Below the pieces are notes generated by a model. That model searched no databases. It was given only the letters and a program-made list of their open reading frames with translations, and was not told where the DNA came from. Positions 42,801 to 54,837 of a stretch of 64,000 nt of DNA are shown here, piece by piece. How positions within the stretch are numbered: the stretch's first letter is position 1; each line of letters opens with the position of its first letter. Both the position numbers and the translations under genes were made by a program. The stretch is from Montifringilla adamsi (taxonomy: Eukaryota > Chordata > Aves > Passeriformes > Passeridae): assembly GCA_017590115.1 (NCBI GenBank), contig JAGGNK010008670.1, positions 7,820,541 to 7,884,540 on the forward strand. Direction: 5' to 3'.

Positions 42801-45800
42801 TGCTTGTAAAAGCTACAGCACTCTTGGTAGCTTGTGTTAATGCCACACCTGCCTGTGATGTGGCCCCAGTGGGGAACATGGAATTAATAGATACAATGTC
42901 AAAAACAAAGCTCAGTTTCCCACTGTGAAAGCAGGATCTCTCATCTTGCCCAAGTTTCTGTGTGTGTTTATAGTTCTTCCTGGTGTGGTGCATTTTAAGG
43001 CCACTTACCTACAATTTTGCTGTTGCGGTTCACTTGTTTGGAATTTTTCACTCAGAAATTAGATGAAATTAGACTCCTTCAGCCATGGATGTGTCATGGC
43101 TCCTGGGCACTTAAAAACTGCACAGGCTGTCCTTTGAATTTGACAACCCCAGGTAGTTTTTATGAGATGCAAATAGCTGAGAGCAACTTGACAGTGAGAG
43201 TCAGAGCTCCCAGCACACCTTATTCCTGCACAGCGACTCCAGTCCCAAACCCTTTCTCTCTGCACCACTCCAATGCAAACAGCAGATCTGACCTCCCCTC
43301 CTATGAGACTTTTACCTATGTAAAAAAGAGACTCAGATTTTGCTTGGTTATTCCTAGACTTTGTGTTGCTTGATGGGCAGCTTTAAAGCTGCTCTCTGGC
43401 ACTTTCTGTCAGAGGATGGCAGAGTACTGTGCACCCTTCCCTTCCAAATGGAAAGTTCAAACAGACCTGATTTAACACTGAAGTCAGTTGTACTGTGAGC
43501 ATGACATTGCACCAGGCAGCCTCCAGAGGTATATTCCAATCTAAATTAATTAAACCATGGTCCTGTGGTTCTAGCCCTTTGGGAAGAACAGGAGTAACCA
43601 TGCCTTATATTCAGATGTAAAATAAGCACAGAGATAGATAAAATGCCTTTTCCCACAGCTCAAGCTGGATCAAAGGCAGCTTTGCTTTGTTCTTGCTTTC
43701 CAGTCCCAAAGACTCCTTCCCTCTAAATGCAACAATTACCTTTACAAAGTTGATGTTTACAAATCCTCCACTAAAAGTTAAGTTCAGCTCAGACTGCACC
43801 ATCCCACAGCTTCCAGATATCTTTGTTGCATTTGGGTTAACAGTCACATATTCCATCTGCTCCTGCAGAGAAAAGAGACATTGCAGGACTGCTGATGAAT
43901 GAAAGCAAACATGCAGAGATTTAATAACTTCAAAACATGCAGAGATTTGCCCTTTTTATGCCCCCAGACAGGCTCTGCATGGCTGAATGAACAGGCTAGT
44001 GGTGGTGGCAGCCGAACCTCTACCTGCCAGAGTTGTTCCCCACTTATAAAGCAGCACTGGTGGTTGTCTGACACATCACTGAGCTGTTCCAGTGCATTAA
44101 GCTGGCAGAAAATATTTGGTTTCTGTTCATTCAGTGAACTGATATGATTCAGGCAGAGTCAGGTGAGTATGAGTGGTAATTCACAAAGAGGGAGTACCTT
44201 ATGTTATTATCAGCCTCTCACTATAGTCTGGTGAGGTTGGGAATCCTGCTCCCTTCCTGGCTTCTGCCAGGACAAGGGATGAAAATTACCTTTACCAACA
44301 TCAGTCACTCTTCCTATTTTAGAAATATTCAGACATCAAACATGAATATTTGTATTTGTAACAGGGATGGCATAAGAACTCCAGGGCCTGAGGATGTGGC
44401 TCCATATGGTGTATTAATGGAGGCAACAAAACCTTAATCCTGAGGGACACAATGGCCATTTCAGGTTGTATGGCATCTTTTGCTGAATCATTCTCAGTGG
44501 ATCACTTCTAGGAGAGAGGAGCAGCTCTTCAGGACCTGGTAGCTCCCATGATCCTAAAATGTCCATACATCAGCTTCAGGATAGCCTACCTCTAAATCCC
44601 AGTCTGTGAACTGGCAGTTTCTGCTTTCCTTGCAACTCACAATGTCAAGCTCTTACCTGAAGTCAGTTCCGATTTTAACTAACCTCCCACTGTGGGAAGC
44701 ACAAATAACCCTGCAGGCTGATCCCCTGCCCCAGCATTGCTCCCACACAAATATCACTGAAGTAAGAAAGCACCTTTACATCCCCTTGGCATCATCATCA
44801 CACAGGCCAGCAGGGGTACAGCAGCAGGGATGCTGTGGCACACGAGGGGCCTTAGACTGGCAGCAAACCACTTATTTTGATCATAGAAGCTAATTCTGAA
44901 AATGGCTTGGAAAGAGGAAGAATAAACCCCAGCTAATGAATGAAGTCACTACAAAGCTCAGCTTCCACCTCACCTGTTGTGTATTTCGGGCCATCAGCTG
45001 CATACCCATGACGGCTTTGACGCAGGTCCTGTTGCCATCAGAAACGGTGTAGGTGCCTGTGGGGATGGCAGAGGGCTGTGGGGTGGGAGGGGGTCTCACT
45101 GTGCTGGCAGGGGATGTGGGGGCTGTTTGTGTCCCTGCATGGGTGCCTGTTGTGTTGGTCACGGCCGTGGCTGTTGGAGCACCAGTGGCTGCCGTTTGTC
45201 TCCGTGACCGCGTGCTGGGCCCGGCCCTCGGCGTGCTGGGGGCTGCCGAGGCGGAGGTGGCAGCTGCCCCCGGGGTACTCGCTGTCTCGTGCTTCAGGGA
45301 GGTGTTGGTGGCCACTGCCGCAGTTCCTGTGGTCACACGTGGTCCCTTGCCATGCCTGGTGGAGGACACAGGGGCAGTGGTTGTGTTCTTGACCGCAGCT
45401 GTAAGTGAGGGCATCGCCGGGGTGGTGGCCCGGCCGGGGCTGGGGCTGTCTGCAGGGGCTGTGGGTACAGTGCCTGCTCCTGCCTGGGCTGCTGTGTGCT
45501 GCCCTGCAGCTGATGTTGCCTGGAGCTGCTCCGTTGTCTGCTCAGCTGTTCTGTGGCCCATGGGTGTTGTTTGAAGAGAGCCTGTGCTGGTAAAATGAAC
45601 TGCAGTGCTTTGATGGGGTGAAGAATGATAAAGGGAAAGTGGCTGAGCAGAAGTAGCCATTTGGTGGAAGGATGTGGTTTCTGGAGACAGTTCGACCCCC
45701 AGGGCCACTTCAGCAAAGCAGGAGGAAAATGCTGCAAAGAAACTAAAGTCAGTAGTCTAGAAACCTTTACATTTCACTTTTATGTTGATAACCACAACAT

Positions 45801-48800
45801 ACCTGCACTTTGTTATCAAATGGGTGATACAATTTCACTCTTCATTTGGCTCCAGTCATGATAGGAGAGTGAAGGCAGACACCCTGTAGGACTATCCACA
45901 GCTAGGCACCACTCCCTCAAGCTTCACACTTCTGAGTATTCCCATTCCAGGAGAGCACACTGGTTCCCAGCTCTCCACACACTGAGGAACCAGACCTTGC
46001 ACAATCCCCAGGAATCACAAGAATTCCCTGCAGGCAGTAGTTCAGCAGGATTTGCTGGAAGCAAATTGTAAGGAAGATGAAGTGGGTGTAGCAGCCAAAG
46101 GGGTTGTTGGTTTCTTACCAACGAAGTGTAGGGAATGGGGATGTGTCTGTGTGTGGGAAGGAAGTGAAGCAGTGCCATGGTCTTACAGTGATTCACAGGT
46201 CTGGGAAACCAGTCTGGGAACAGGGAAATTCCAGGTATTAATTTTGTTGTAGCCATGTCAGCTTGAACCCTGGAGTTCTTCCTCCTGGAAGAACCCAAAG
46301 AAAGACCTCCCTCTAAGTGATTGGCTTTCAGAAATGAGAAAAAAAAATCAGGGTGCAGCATCCAGGAGCATTTTAGGCCACATAAGGAAATAGTTTCAGC
46401 ACCAAAATTATGATTCCACCTAATAACATTTACAAAAATGTGTCCCTTGCAGAAGTGAAAAAAAAAATAAAAATCTGGCTCCTAAATGTAAATACAGAAG
46501 TGAACAAAAAGTGGGAAAGTACATTGTAGAATATTTGAATGTCCCAACTCTCCTGCTTGAGTCTTTGTGAGTGTGCAACAAGACTCTGGAAAGACAAAGT
46601 CGAGTTAAAGAAATAAATCACTGATGTATGTGAATTCTTTGATGTTCATGAAGGTACAGGTAGTTAAATGCTTTACTGCCTAAATTAGTGGGAGGACAGA
46701 GATAAATTCTCCAGTTTGGAGGCAGAAGGGACCCAAAAGTCCAAGATAGCTCATATTCCCAGCAGTACAGCTCCACAGAGAATGCCTCAACATGTCTGAG
46801 TTCACTGTACCCTGGTTCCTTCAAAGAAATTTCTCATGAATCAGTGTCAAAGTTGATGGCAGGCAGGCTGCTGAGATTAGAATTTTAGGGTAAATTAATG
46901 CCAGAGGCACATTTAGAGTGAAAATGGCTGAAATCTCACAAGTTCTTCCATTTATTCATTTATTTATTGCCAGAACAGAGATCTTCAATAATAGCTGAAT
47001 TCACAAAATCTAGCAATTTTCAGATACTAAGTAAGAATAATAAAACTTACTGGGTTTTGACTCAAATTCAAGACAAAAATAAAAGAAACAAGAGCAGATG
47101 CACAGATCTTAACCCTTACCACAATTTTCCCTTAAAAATGGCTATGCTGGAGAAGAGCAGAAATGCAGATGTAAATACACCTTACTCCTAAAATTGCCTG
47201 GGTTTCACTCTGAGCTGTACAGAACACACCTGACTGCCAACTTTAGGCGTTACCATCAAAATGCAACTTGAGACAGTTGAAAAACCTCAAAAATATAGTG
47301 TATTTTCTCAAAATGAACCTAAAAATGCATAATTCATACTATACTTTAGTTAATTTTCTCTCTTTTCCCTAAGCTTTGCCACAGCTGATGCAGAGCTGTT
47401 AATCAGATGACTGATCTCCTTCTGTGGGGCCAGGGGAAAGCCAGAGCAGTTACCATGCACAGTTATGGGTAGCTGCATCCAAGTGTATCAGCACGATAAA
47501 AACAAGAAAGAAGAAGTTGCAGTTTTCACTCCTTCTTCCCCTCTAAGACTGTGAAGCAATCCATATTTAAATTTACACGAAATCTAAATTGTCTGTAGGT
47601 CTTCATTTTCAATTCACAAATTGGTTTTGATTACTGACCAGGTAACACAGATGTAGAAAGAAATATTATTGAAGTGATATTAGAATGCCACCCATAGTTT
47701 TTAAATAAAACTCTTCAAAAGGTCATTTCAACCCAAGTATTTTTCATTATTCAGCCGGACAGGGTGACCTGAGGGACAAAGCCAGAAATGTCTTTGGAAT
47801 GGCCCGTGGCTCTTGCTCACTCTGTGACTACCGGACTGTTCCCCCAAGCATTTTGGGGCTTCTGCCAGTGCATGATGGCCACACTGCTAAATCCATTGGC
47901 TTGGTCTTCCCAAAAGGCATTTGGCCACATCAGCTCCCAGGGATGGGCAGGGATCGCTCTGCAGCTGCACCCATTGGCACTGGCTGTGTTTGGGTGGCTG
48001 CTGGAAGTGGCTTGGTGGCCCTGCTGTGTGAAGGGGCAGGGGGGCCCATGGGGTCCCTGACCTGCCCTCCAGCTGAGGCTGGGAAGGCTTCCCAGGCTCC
48101 CTAGCATGGCCATGTTCCTCTCTGGGAGCCCGGCAGCACTCAGAAAGCAGCTGTGAGTACAAACCCCCCAGCACAGCCTTTTGTGGCTCTGCCAGCAGAA
48201 CAGGCCACAGAAACATAAGGAGTGGCAGCACTGCATCCCCCAGTAGTTTCCTTTTTTCCCTTTTTTTTTTTTTTTTTTCCCCTCCTATAAAGCCAACTCA
48301 AAACTTCATACAAGCAACATTTTGCTTGAGGGATGCAAGTGCCCCGGGGTGCATCTTCTTGGAGCAAGCAGCTGCAGTCCCCTTGTTTCACTTCAGCACC
48401 AAAATTGTGTGTAACAGATGCTGAGGGCTGTGTGAGAGCCCTGACAGCCTCTTTGCAATGCTCCAGAACAAAACTCCCAGAAATGGACCAGCACAGTTCT
48501 CAGAAATTCACTGTTCCCAGTCTGGGCCTGGAGATCCCTTTTTTATGCTTGGTGACAAGTTTTGGTCACCAGGAACATCACTGCTCTGCTCCCAGGTGTT
48601 ATGGTGGGAAGCTGAGTGCTCCGTGCCGTGGCTTGGCTGTGCCATTTCTCATCCTGTGCTGGGGTGTGTGATAGAAACTCCTACTGAGGATTTTTTTCCC
48701 CTTTTCATCTAACCACACTCATCTGTTCAATTGCCCAGCAGTTTTGTTCTGGACTAATTATGTTTCATTCCCTGTCTGCACAGAAAGACTTGACTTTGTG

Positions 48801-49887
48801 ACATTAATAAAACATTACAACAAATTATTAAAGGAAAGATCAAAATCAGGTAAAGAACAGAGGAAACAAGTGCTTTCTGTTAAAAAGTGATTGTTGACCA
48901 CTGAATTATTAGTGTTGCTACCCAGTCTGATCTTGCTCTCCCTTTCATCTCTATGTTTTGGGGCTATTTCAGCAGACTTTGGCTATGAAGCAGGCATGGG
49001 AAAGCAGAGAGATACAGCAGGAACTGCTTGTGGCTAAGTCCCTGGGCACTTTCCCTGCTCATGGACTGGGAGGGGGACAGGGTTGTTCTTTGTGTGATCC
49101 CCATGTGCCAATGGCAAAACACACCCAACAGCAACCTCAAACCCTTGGCCATTCCACATATTATATCACATTTTGTCCTCTTCACCAGGCAAATTTAGTG
49201 CTCCTGCAGATGTTGAGCAGTGACTGGGAGATGTCCTTCATGTGTATGGCACCCCAGATTTTCACAGAGCAGCATTAAGGATCAGATGGTGACTCTGATG
49301 GGGTTTGTCACTGAGAGAAGCCCCAGCCTTCTCCAAGCCCCTGCCTCATTCCTGCTTTCCTAATCCTGCTCTGCATCTCTCAATGCAGATAAATTAATGA
49401 CCTGAGCACTGCTTCCTTAGTTTTTTCTTTCCTGCTTGTCTCACTCAGGATTTTCAGTTAGATGTGCAGATCTGGAAATTATTTTTAATTATGAAAAGCA
49501 AAGCCAGAAAAGTCTGCTTCTAACAACGCTTTGAGCTGACTCCTTCACACAGAGTTTATGCCACCACAAGAGTTCAAGGGAAAAGACAGAAGAAAACATC
49601 AAAAACTAAGTGTATACCACCACATAGTTTGATACACTAAGTGTATCAAACCGAGGGTATACCAGCTGCAAAGAACAGCAGGTATGGTTATTTCTTAGCA
49701 GTGGGACTTTACTGAAAGCCCCCTCAGTGTTAGCAATAAAACCGTCCAAAGTTTTGAGTCTGTTGGGTGCTGTCCTGACTGCATGGAAACCGAAGTGACA
49801 TAATGTCCCGTTTTTCAGGTAGAAATGATGCTGTTACTCACCACAGGCGAGGGTCAGCGAGATGAGCTGCCGTGCGCTCCTCCCCAT
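36744..49887 (-). CDS. LAMP3: Lysosome-associated membrane glycoprotein 3 (DC-LAMP), complete, 6 exons
   Basis: This is a type I membrane glycoprotein of lysosomes and late endosomes, in mammals induced in maturing dendritic cells and by interferon. Six exons (the same number as human) join in phase to 1,293 nt, 430 residues (human 416). Order: hydrophobic signal peptide (about 1-23), a Thr/Ser/Pro/Ala-rich mucin-like stalk (about 30-235), one LAMP domain with four cysteines at 252, 287, 351 and 388 (pairs 252-287 and 351-388 expected), one membrane segment (about 396-418), and a short basic tail ending GYERI, the GYxxI lysosomal sorting signal. N-glycosylation sequons include NRT (249), NAT (279) and NLT (295). 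The stalk shares almost no sequence with mammals; LAMP domain and tail do. The start is the first ATG before a signal peptide. It lies between MCCC1 and MCF2L2 on the same strand, as in human. Confidence 0.95.
36884..40163 (-). other. LAMP3 intron 5
   Basis: 3.3 kb. Contains a pyrimidine-rich tract with a T run of about 14 at 37001-37014. No repeat family or nested gene recognised. Confidence 0.7.
40164..40331 (-). CDS. LAMP3: LAMP3 exon 5
   Basis: Residues 329-385, with LGNSFKCASRQTF (third cysteine) and VHMQLQAFDIVGNQFGK. The start of this exon (MLYYAALNEKLF) matches the YQGIKHAVVMF part of human LAMP3 only loosely. Confidence 0.93.
40867..40924 (-). CDS. LAMP3: LAMP3 exon 4
   Basis: A 58-nt exon found by phase and similarity: QAPSYSVTKIESRILLSSE aligns with the SYYIS...LTVSDPE part of human LAMP3. 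Acceptor CTTCTTTTGCAG, donor GAAG|GTCAGT. Confidence 0.85.
41936..41969. repeat. Perfect hairpin in LAMP3 intron 3 (14-bp arms, 6-nt loop)
   Basis: CCTCAAGAGCATAG and its exact reverse complement are separated by TCCCTG. Nothing beyond the arms pairs. Confidence 0.9.
43740..43862 (-). CDS. LAMP3: LAMP3 exon 3
   Basis: Residues 269-309, VNPNATKISGSCGMVQSEL and LTFSGGFVNINFVK, phase 0 at both ends. Acceptor TTTTCTCTGCAG, donor AAG|GTAATT. Confidence 0.94.
44974..45731 (-). CDS. LAMP3: LAMP3 exon 2 (mucin-like stalk and first LAMP cysteine)
   Basis: This 758-nt exon finishes the signal peptide (AFSSCFAEVALG), codes about 200 residues dominated by Thr, Ser, Pro and Ala with many O-glycosylation candidates, and ends with TGTYTVSDGNRTCVKAVMG and MQLMARNTQQ of the LAMP domain. 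The biased composition opens long frames on both strands here; only this one has phase-matched splice sites. Confidence 0.93.
48261..48278. repeat. 18-T homopolymer in LAMP3 intron 1
   Basis: Pure T run bordered by C-rich sequence. It is an A run on the transcribed sense strand. Confidence 0.9.
49628..49650. repeat. Perfect 10-bp inverted repeat, 3-nt spacer
   Basis: TTTGATACAC TAA GTGTATCAAA. A related ACTAAGTGTATACC lies just to the left near 49605 and GGTATACC just to the right. Confidence 0.9.
49842..49887 (-). CDS. LAMP3: LAMP3 exon 1
   Basis: Codes MGRSARQLISLTLAC plus one base. This is the n- and h-region of the signal peptide. Donor TGTG|GTGAGT. Confidence 0.9.
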
Positions 49888-50060
49888 GGCCAGCGGGCTG
49901 CGGGCTCTCCTGAGAGGCGCTGCTTCTCCCCGGGAGCCGCTGCGGAGCGAGCCGAGCTTCCCTGAGACTGAAAAGTTTCACTTGGCGCGGGGAGTGCTCA
50001 GTCACATGGCTGGGAAGGAGGTGGAGAGAGAGGGGGAGACCGATGCCTCTCGCCTGTAAA
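49888..50060 (-). promoter_or_regulatory. LAMP3 promoter region
   Basis: GC-rich sequence directly upstream of the LAMP3 ATG. An interferon-response-like AAGTGAAACTTTT lies at 49983-49971 on the minus strand, with an IRF half-site AAGTGAAA. A GTCACATG (M-box / E-box type) lies at 50001-50008. Both fit what is known of LAMP3 (interferon and dendritic-cell induction, lysosomal gene control), but they are short motifs. Confidence 0.45.
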
Positions 50061-50490
50061 CTCACGCAGAAGGAAATAAATGATGGTTAGGAAAGAAAGT
50101 GAAAAGAGAAATGACTGCTGGGCTGACTGGGAGGAGACCTGGGGCTCTGCAAGTCCAGGGAAAGCTTCGTGTGTCTCCCTCATGTCTGAGAACCTGGTGC
50201 ACAGTGCCCCAGCACAGGTTACAGCCTGTAAATCAGTGCCTCCCCTGTGTTCTTTAGAAAATACTCTATTTAAGGCCAAACTCCATCTTGTTTGTTAAGG
50301 CACAGAAGGGAGAGGTGTGACCACCTCCACAGAGCACCTACTGACAGTAAGACAGGGCTGAGCAGAGCCCCAGATGGGCTCTGGCCCCATGGGGACCATC
50401 CTTTGCTGCCTGGCCCCGTGCTGCTCCCAGGCCTGCTCCAGCCAAGGTGGATGGGCAGGGGGTCGCTGTTAGTGCTGTGTCCAAACACCC

Positions 50491-50530
50491 CTGGCACTCA
50501 GAGGGCTCCTCTGGCACTCAGAGGGCTCCT
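50491..50530. repeat. Two perfect copies of a 20-bp unit
   Basis: CTGGCACTCAGAGGGCTCCT occurs twice head to tail without a mismatch, so the duplication is recent or a slippage allele. Confidence 0.95.
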
Positions 50531-53500
50531 GCACAGCTCCCCAGACCGGGGCAGGAGCTGTGTGGGCACAGGGGATGAGCAGCAGGAGAGCATCACTCAC
50601 TCCTGCCCTGGGCATCTGCCAGGGGCCTGCTTGGGGCAGGGAACAAAGCAGCGCCCATGCTGGCATCTGGTGTGCTCCTAATTCTTCTTTTCCTCATACC
50701 AATATCAGCTGCAGGAACATGGCGACGCCAAGGACTTGAAGAGTCAGGTGGGGTGAAGTTTGCCCCCAGAAATCTGGATACGGCATGAAATCAGCTCCAG
50801 TTTATATTGTTCTATTTGCACAGTGTTTCTACATTCTAATTTTTACCTGCTTGCCTTCCTGCATGATCCACAACTTGTATTTGGGTCAATTAGCATTCCC
50901 TAATGAACCCTGGTAGCCAAAGGCATGCAGATATCTCAGGAGTAACTATTATAAAGTCATCTAAGACTTCCACTGAGCTGTCTGTGTGAACCCTTGCACT
51001 CTCCTAAGAGTCCCAGTGATTCAAAACATGACTAAGGGAGATAGGTAAAGGAAAAAAACCCCTATTCTGCCTTTTGACACGTGTGTTGGACAAATTCAAC
51101 TTATATTGGACAAATGTGTCAATTTTTTCAGCTCTGATGATGTGCTTTTGCTGATAATTCATTTATTTCAGATAGAAAAAAAATCTCATTTTTCTTGTTG
51201 CTTCATATAAAGACATCAACCACAGGGTTTTGTACTAGTTATTAATTTTATAAATTTCAAACAAAGTGTGGTTCTACACAGGTCAGAATGGCCTAATTAC
51301 AGGAAGTTCATCTGCACACTTTTTTCTTGTAATAAATTCATACATTCTGTATTGACTGGAAAAAAGGACAGGTAATTCTGTGCTCTTTCCCCGTCTGATT
51401 ATCTCTCATCAGTCACAATATACAAATACATCATTATCAACACCATGGAAATCATGTAAGAAAACAAACTGTACCAATTCTCAGCTGGGGAGAGGAAATC
51501 TTAGCAGCTATTTCAGTCCAGCTGCAAGAAGAAATACACATTTTGGATATTTTTTCTTGTTATTCTTATATATTTCTAATCACATATATATATATATTTG
51601 AAGTCTTTGAGGATTTTTGGAGAGGAAGCTCATGGCCTTTCTCATACCCAATCGAAGATTCTAAGAAAATCATAGATAATAAAATGGCTTCTCACCACAC
51701 ACACGACCAGAACATGACACACACAGAGCTTTGCTGTCACTGGCGAGGAAAGCCAGAGCTCAGATGTGGTTTGGCTGCAGCTGTTTGTGTTCAAGACAAC
51801 CAGCACTGGTCTGGTTCTCCACCTGGTGGTGTTCCAGGTGAGAGGAGAGGATCAGGCTGATTCTATTTTAGCCTGGTTTACTAAAAGCAAGACTTGTGTG
51901 TCGTGCAGCTGCCCGTCTCTGTTCGTCACTGGTGCCAGGGAAGGACTCTGCAGCCCACCCACACCTGAGTGAGCACTTCTGAGGGCAGTTTTGAGCATGT
52001 GAAGTTTCTGAAGTTTCACAGAAGAGCAGCAGGGCAGAGAGAGGAGAGCCCAGGCAAACCCTCAGCCTGGAGGGCAGGTGTGACCAGCCCAGGCCCAGGA
52101 GCACAGCCAGGCTCAGGGCCAGCAGCAAGGGCTGCTGCAGCACGGATTTACCTGGGATCTGGTGTCTCCTACAGCCAAATTTTAGTCACAACCATTACTT
52201 TTAATTGACTTCTAAATGGTCACTATAGCATCTCCAAACAACACTGAAATGAAATCCTTATTTGAAAGCTATGCTTTTTAGGTCCATCTACCTGAATAGG
52301 ATGGTGTCAAAGACCTACAGACAGAATAAGTATATCCTAACATAACACATTAGTCTTGCTGGACTTTACCAAATCATCTTCTAGACTGTACATGGAGAGT
52401 CATTCCCTTAATTATCACTTTGCTTGACAGAAATACACTAATTAAAAGACTGTCCTGCATACTATTTTAAAAACTCAAAAAGTCATCAAACTCAATTTTG
52501 TCTCATCAGCAAAGGCAGAAGGTTGCTCCTTTGTCTCTCCATCCATCAGCAATGTCACAAATCTTCAATTTGGCAGTTTCATACACTCAGGGTAACCCTT
52601 CCCTATCTCTCTCTCCCACACACAAAAGCTTACAATTCTCACTAATGTGCAATCAAAGCTCCCTAGCCCTTCCCTCTCCTGTGCTTAGGGCAGGGGTAGA
52701 CAGCAGCACTGTTCCTGTGCAAAAATTACTGAAAGTAACAGAGAAACCAGAAGGAACTCATTTTAGAGGGAGGATAAAGTAATTGCACTATAAGAAAATG
52801 TCGCTGCATATTTCCTTAGGGGACTGAAAGGAATCAATTCTTCCTGCAAGATGCTGATAACCACAGTAGACCAAGAGGATTCATGTTCCTGAGAGCCTAC
52901 ATGTCAATTTTGAGGTAAATGGCCAACACAAACAGGCAAGCTCCTACCTCTGTAGAACAAAAAAAAAAAAATTCCAGAAAGGTCCTTTAGTCATGAACAG
53001 AAAATGTAAAAAATCACAAAGTTTAGATATGGAGGGTTAGAAGAGCCATGGGATTCAATCACCACTGTGCAACTCATAATCAAGCAATAAATCTTCACAG
53101 GCAAAAAAAAAAATCTGACTGAGCCTTTACCTGCTCCAAGGCTTTTTCTCAAGCAGGACTATCTGCCTGCTCCACAGCTATCCTGACTCCCACACTAAGG
53201 TACTTGCAACACCAGCCTCCACTGAGACACAAAGGAAAACATTCGAGTCCCTGCGAAGGTGAGAGCAGAAATGATACACACACCTACTGCTTTGCTCAGA
53301 GGCTCAGTTAGTAAAGAGTGGGTTTTGGTTTGCTTCATCTCCATTTCTAGTGCTTTTAGTGCCCTTTGTTATTCACATAAAGCACCACTAGTCTGAGGGT
53401 TAAACAAAACATCCCTAAGAGTGAAAGCCACTCACTCTTGATCTTCTTCTGGACTCATTTTTACCAGACTGATCTTTGCCTGTTTGCAGCTCTTAGTCAA

Positions 53501-53580
53501 TATTTATCTTTACTAGCAGCTAGTTTAAATAGCTAGTTTAGCTATTTATCTTCACTAGCAGTATTTATCAGTACTAGCAG
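53501..53580. repeat. Three imperfect copies of a 19-bp unit
   Basis: TATTTATCTTTACTAGCAG (53501), TATTTATCTTCACTAGCAG (53543) and TATTTATCAGTACTAGCAG (53562). Copies two and three are adjacent. Between one and two is a CTAGTTTAAATAGCTAGTTTAG palindromic stretch. Confidence 0.9.
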
Positions 53581-54549
53581 CTTTTGTGGGACATAAGACC
53601 CAATTACCATCAAAATGCCTTCATGCCTTAACAGCTGCTCTAAATGAGCTAATGGCTTGTATAGGAATCATATCATCTGTAATCACTTTATATTATACAT
53701 TACATCCTTATGTGGCAGAGATTTGGTACAGTCCTTTCATCAAACATCCTGGAAAGAAGTATTTAACAACAACACTTTATCCACTCATTGGAGCATCTAA
53801 TGCTCACTGCCTATTTGCAATGCTTAAGTATATTCCAAATGGGGGGTGAAATGTATCTACTCATAGCCCAGCACACAAGGAAAGCATGCAGTCTACTCAA
53901 ACATGTGACAGTAAATGGCATTCAACTGAATTCTCGGCACCGAATGCAAAGGGTTGTGATCCAGCAACCAGAGACTGTAGAGGGGGCAGAGGAATGACTT
54001 AGACTGTAAAAAGAGTTCAGAGTGTTCTTTGTCACAGTAGCTGTTACATGTCTTTACTTCCCTGCTTAGCCCTGCACCTCCCAGGCAGGAGCTGCCACCG
54101 GCACCGTGCCAGGTGTGGAATGCTGTGTCAGCAGCCACCGCAGCGGGGTCACGTCACCGCTGCACGGAGCCTCTGATGGTCCCAGCCAGAAGTCTCCTTT
54201 CCACAGCCACCCTCAAGTGGGGTGTTTTTGGTGTTGACTGACAGCAAAAAGGGCACATTTGTGATGATGCATCAGCTGGAATTAAGGAGGACAGGGAAGG
54301 CACAGCCAGAGGCAAGCAAATGGAAAAACCTCCAGGTGACCCCAGGGTGGAGAAAGGACTGGTAACCACCACGTGCCCCTCTGCAGTGATGTGGTGCTCA
54401 AGCAAAGTTGCCAAAAGGTGCGTGCATAGAGACTCTTCAGCTCTGCTGTCGACCTAATTTAGGCCACATCTTCTGAAACAGTTTGATAATCAATGCGAGA
54501 AGCATTTTTCTCCTCTAATACTGAAGGTAGGTTTGATGTTTTCTGGATG

Positions 54550-54736
54550 TTTAATGCTCCTTTCAAGTTTGTTTTTCCCAGCTTGCCAGGTGGACAGCAC
54601 AGTTCTCATCTGTTCATGTTGATAAAATTTTAGTGAATTGTGAACCTCAGAGCTTGTGAGAAAGGCAACTTTGATCCAATGTCCACCCAAGATCAAGACA
54701 GGTGGACAGGGTCCTGAGGAAGGCTGGTCCTGCTGT
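54550..54736 (-). other. Likely MCF2L2 3' UTR start
   Basis: From the stop codon to an ATTAAA hexamer on the minus strand (54555-54550). The real end may be farther left. Confidence 0.3.
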
Positions 54737-54837
54737 TCAGCTGCCAGCCCTCTGTTCTGCTGGGAAGCTTTTGGCCACCTCACTTTCCTTCGTGTCTGAC
54801 TCTACTGAGGCTGTGCTGCAGGAATCGTTGTACGTGT
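54737..54837 (-). CDS. MCF2L2: MCF2L2 last coding exon
   Basis: TYNDSCSTASVESDTKESEV then AKSFPAEQRAGS and TGA, phase matched to the previous exon. Acceptor CTCCTTTTCAG. Confidence 0.75.

Larger units (their letters stand above)
45732..49841 (-). other. LAMP3 intron 1
   Basis: 4.1 kb. Holds an 18-T run (48261-48278) and the inverted repeat at 49628-49650. Small open frames near 47.8-48.7 kb occur on both strands and look like chance. Confidence 0.7.
50061..54549. other. Intergenic between LAMP3 (5') and MCF2L2 (3')
   Basis: No exon recognised. Contains a perfect 20-bp tandem duplication (50491-50530), an AT dinucleotide run at about 51581-51597 and the three-copy repeat at 53501-53580. The 105-codon and 129-codon frames near 50.3-51.8 kb lack exon or protein support. 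Confidence 0.6.

Noticed and set aside
43005..43060. Second candidate LAMP3 exon with a consensus GTAAGT donor
   Set aside because: The translation does not align with the family and is not needed by phase.
45053..45574. 173-codon plus-strand frame and a 134-codon second minus frame in LAMP3 exon 2
   Set aside because: Repetitive Thr/Ala/Pro codons suppress stops in other frames. Only one minus-strand frame has matching splice phases and a LAMP domain end.
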